Assembly: GCA_003164305.1 (NCBI GenBank)
Contig: PLSZ01000085.1
Coordinates: forward strand, 18,939-26,322
Reading direction: 5' to 3'
Source of the DNA: Acetobacteraceae bacterium
GTDB lineage: Bacteria; Pseudomonadota; Alphaproteobacteria; Acetobacterales; Acetobacteraceae
DNA length: 7,384 nucleotides
The position numbers were made by a program, and so were the translations under genes. Below, piece after piece: positions 5,726 to 7,384 of this stretch. The notes beneath the pieces are model-generated. The model worked only from the letters and a program-made list of their open reading frames with translations. It did not search any database and was not told the origin of the DNA. Within the stretch, counting starts at the first letter, position 1; each line of letters begins with the position of its first letter.

Positions 5726-6553
5726 ATGGCGACGATCATCGGCGGCATTGGCACCTCCCACGCGCCCACCATTGGCGTCGCCTGGGATCGCGGCCAGCAG
5801 AAGGAGCCCATGTGGGCCCCCTTGTTCGACGGTTACGTTCCGGCACGGCAATGGCTGGAGGAGGTCCGTCCCGACCTGTTCCTGATCGTCTACAACGACC
5901 ACGTCAACCAGTTCTTCTTCGACGCTTACCCGACCTTTGCCCTCGGCGTCGGCGCGACGCACGCCCAGGCGGATGAGGGCTGGGGCAAGCGCGCTCTGCC
6001 CGATCTGCCGGGCGATCCGGATTTCGCGTGGCATCTGGCGCGCTCTCTGGTGAATGACGAGTTCGACCCGACTATTTGCCAGGAGATGGCGCTGGATCAC
6101 GGCGTGCTGTCATTCCTGCCGTTGTTGACCGACACCGACTGGAAGGTTCCGGTCGTTCCGCTGGCGGTGAACGTGATCCAGCATCCGATTCCGACGCCTC
6201 GGCGCTTGTACCGGCTTGGCGCGGCGTTACGCCATGCGATCGAAACCTACCCGAAGGACCGCCGCATCGTCGTGTTCGGCACCGGCGGCCTGACGCATCA
6301 ACTGCACGGTACGAAATTCGGCACGAAAAATTTCGCGTGGGACAATGAGTTCATGGACCGCCTGGAAACCGAGCCGGCACCGTTGGCTGAACTCTCAACC
6401 CAGGACTACATGGAACGCGGCGGCACCGAGGGCGTCGAGATGATCATGTGGCTGGCGATGCGCGGCGCGCTCGGCAAGAACGTGAAGCGCGTGCACCGGA
6501 ATTACACCGCGCCGCTGACCACCGGGTATGGGTTGCTGGTGCTGGAGACCTGA
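5726..6553 (+). CDS. ligB: Class III extradiol dioxygenase beta (catalytic) subunit, LigB family
   Basis: A 275-residue Fe(II)-dependent catalytic subunit of a LigAB-type ring-cleavage dioxygenase, cytoplasmic, acting on a catecholic acid with O2 to give a meta-cleavage product. Residues known from the LigAB structure are present at matching places: iron ligands H12 (GTSHAP), H59 (VYNDH) and E238 (GTEGVEMIMW), and catalytic base H191 (GTGGLTHQL). H125 (DHG) is also conserved. Other landmarks are 'PTFALGVG', 'ADEGWG' and 'RGALG'. Length is close to the usual 270-300, with a shorter C-terminus than the Sphingobium enzyme. GAAAGG lies 9 bases before the ATG. Related paralogues act on protocatechuate, gallate, 3-O-methylgallate and other catechols, so the substrate is not fixed. 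None of the usual partner genes (ligC dehydrogenase, ligI hydrolase, ligJ, ligK) is in view. Confidence 0.9.
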   Translation: MATIIGGIGTSHAPTIGVAWDRGQQKEPMWAPLFDGYVPARQWLEEVRPDLFLIVYNDHVNQFFFDAYPTFALGVGATHAQADEGWGKRALPDLPGDPDFAWHLARSLVNDEFDPTICQEMALDHGVLSFLPLLTDTDWKVPVVPLAVNVIQHPIPTPRRLYRLGAALRHAIETYPKDRRIVVFGTGGLTHQLHGTKFGTKNFAWDNEFMDRLETEPAPLAELSTQDYMERGGTEGVEMIMWLAMRGALGKNVKRVHRNYTAPLTTGYGLLVLET

Positions 6554-6565
6554 AGCAGCCCAGGC

Positions 6566-7384
6566 CTATCGGCTTTCCCCCGCGAATCCCGCCCGCAACT
6601 CCGCCAGCCGCCGCAGCGCCGCCGCGGGAAGTGGTCCTTTCTGAACAGCCGCCAGAGCCGCGTCGAACTCATCCACCGTCGCCATGCCGACCAGGATCGT
6701 CCCCATCGCCGGATGCGTGATGGCGAACCGCGTCGCCGCCTCCGGCAGGCTGGCGGCGAACCCTTCAGACACCAGCGGCAGCAACCGCCGGGCCCGTGCG
6801 ACATCGGTCTCGTAACTCTCCGCCGTGCCGATCGGCGCCGGCGCCGGTGAGGCAATCGGATGCCGAGCCTCCGACGCGCTCAACGCGCCGCCCGCGATTA
6901 CCCTGATCCCGACCACGCCGACGCCGGCTTTCTTCGTATGATCGAACATCCTGCCGTAATCCTGCGCCGGATAACCGTCCGGCAAAGCCTCCCCCGCCGA
7001 GGGATTGAGCATGTTGTAACTGACCTGCGCGCTGTCGAATTTTTCCGCGTCGATCACCTGAAGCAGCGCCGGAGTTTCGCCCACCGCCGTGATCCCCAGA
7101 AACCGCGTCTTGCCCGCTTTCCGCAACAATTCAAACGCCGGCACGACCTCGTTCAACACCTGCGCCACGCTCAGCGTATCGCCGCCGCCGTCCACCGTGA
7201 TCGCATTGTGCAAATGGAAGATATCGACATGGTCCATCTGCAACCGCGCGAGGCTGCCATCCAGCGATTCCGTCACCGCCTCGGCGATGCGCCCGAAATC
7301 CTCCGGAGGAATCCGAACCTTGGTGCCCACGAACGCCTTCGCCGGCTTCAACGTCTTCCACGCCCGCCCCAGATTCGTTTCGGA
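6566..7384 (-). CDS. Aldo/keto reductase, N-terminus beyond the window edge
   Basis: The frame is open from the right edge to TAG at 6566-6568, giving 272 residues. The in-frame TTG at 7351 is not a start, because the reading continues upstream as SETNLGRAWK, the conserved 'G.SE..LG.AL' segment of the family. About 60-70 residues, including the catalytic Asp and Tyr, are therefore missing. Visible parts are the catalytic-type lysine strand VGTKVRI (K22 of the visible part), catalytic-type histidine H59 in 'DHVDIFHLHN', barrel strands 'FLGITAV' and 'SAQVSYNMLNP', and the C-terminal cofactor-loop segment 'ILVGMATVDEFDAALAAVQ' (about 229-248). It should be an NAD(P)H-dependent oxidoreductase of aldehydes or ketones; the substrate is unknown. 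It converges on ligB with 12 bases between stop codons and no clear terminator. Confidence 0.87.
   Translation of the reverse strand, partial: SETNLGRAWKTLKPAKAFVGTKVRIPPEDFGRIAEAVTESLDGSLARLQMDHVDIFHLHNAITVDGGGDTLSVAQVLNEVVPAFELLRKAGKTRFLGITAVGETPALLQVIDAEKFDSAQVSYNMLNPSAGEALPDGYPAQDYGRMFDHTKKAGVGVVGIRVIAGGALSASEARHPIASPAPAPIGTAESYETDVARARRLLPLVSEGFAASLPEAATRFAITHPAMGTILVGMATVDEFDAALAAVQKGPLPAAALRRLAELRAGFAGESR

Noticed and set aside
5480..6100. 206-codon minus-strand frame opposite ligA and ligB
   Set aside because: Low-complexity Arg-rich product overlapping two well-supported genes; shadow frame.
6554..6565. Terminator between convergent ligB and aldo/keto reductase genes
   Set aside because: Only 12 bases separate the stops, and no stable inverted repeat with a T-tract is seen.
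1..7384. tRNA, rRNA, CRISPR array, insertion sequence or phage genes
   Set aside because: No cloverleaf-like sequence, regular spaced repeats, terminal inverted repeats with a transposase, or integrase motif was found by eye on either strand.

Overview
The window reads as chromosomal DNA of a GC-rich alphaproteobacterium, most likely of the Rhodospirillales/Acetobacterales type. Three things point that way by recognition rather than by search: the GC-biased third codon positions, a Tat-type leader (MQRRSFIAGAAASLPLSRAFAQ style) on a family 5 solute-binding protein, and a copy of the 'GTCATGGCCGGGCT...' palindromic repeat that is scattered through many alphaproteobacterial genomes. No tRNA, rRNA, CRISPR array, transposase or phage gene was seen.

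Layout. (1) Positions 1-1961, minus strand: a two-gene unit reading leftwards, a polysaccharide-deacetylase/PuuE-like protein (1071-1961) followed by a periplasmic sugar-type ABC solute-binding protein (983 to beyond the left edge). (2) Positions 2086-3389, plus strand: a small kinesin-light-chain-type TPR protein and a HAD phosphatase of the phosphoglycolate-phosphatase-like group. (3) Positions 3396-3658: a gap holding two unannounced things. On the minus strand is the 3' end of a protein with a PEP-CTERM-like C-terminal anchor that has lost its start. On the plus strand is a near-consensus sigma-54 promoter facing the next gene. (4) Positions 3659-6553, plus strand: a Tat-exported SBP_bac_5 solute-binding protein, the palindromic repeat, then ligA and ligB, which together encode a class III (LigAB) extradiol ring-cleavage dioxygenase; ligA starts at TTG. 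(5) Positions 6566 to beyond the right edge, minus strand: an aldo/keto reductase, convergent with ligB and lacking its N-terminus.

How the parts may work together. The solute-binding protein and the LigAB dioxygenase are on one strand downstream of one predicted sigma-54 promoter, so a nitrogen- or activator-controlled uptake and ring-cleavage unit is possible; the 149-base spacer with a strong hairpin argues against simple full read-through. The deacetylase and sugar-binding protein probably form a second transport and hydrolysis unit. The TPR and HAD genes have no visible functional link to either.

The most interesting points are the sigma-54 promoter, the decayed PEP-CTERM tail, a short relic of a second deacetylase C-terminus overlapping the TPR start codon, and a 14-base perfect palindrome that contains the stop codons of two convergent reading frames. 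I found no evidence of a wholly new multi-gene system here.
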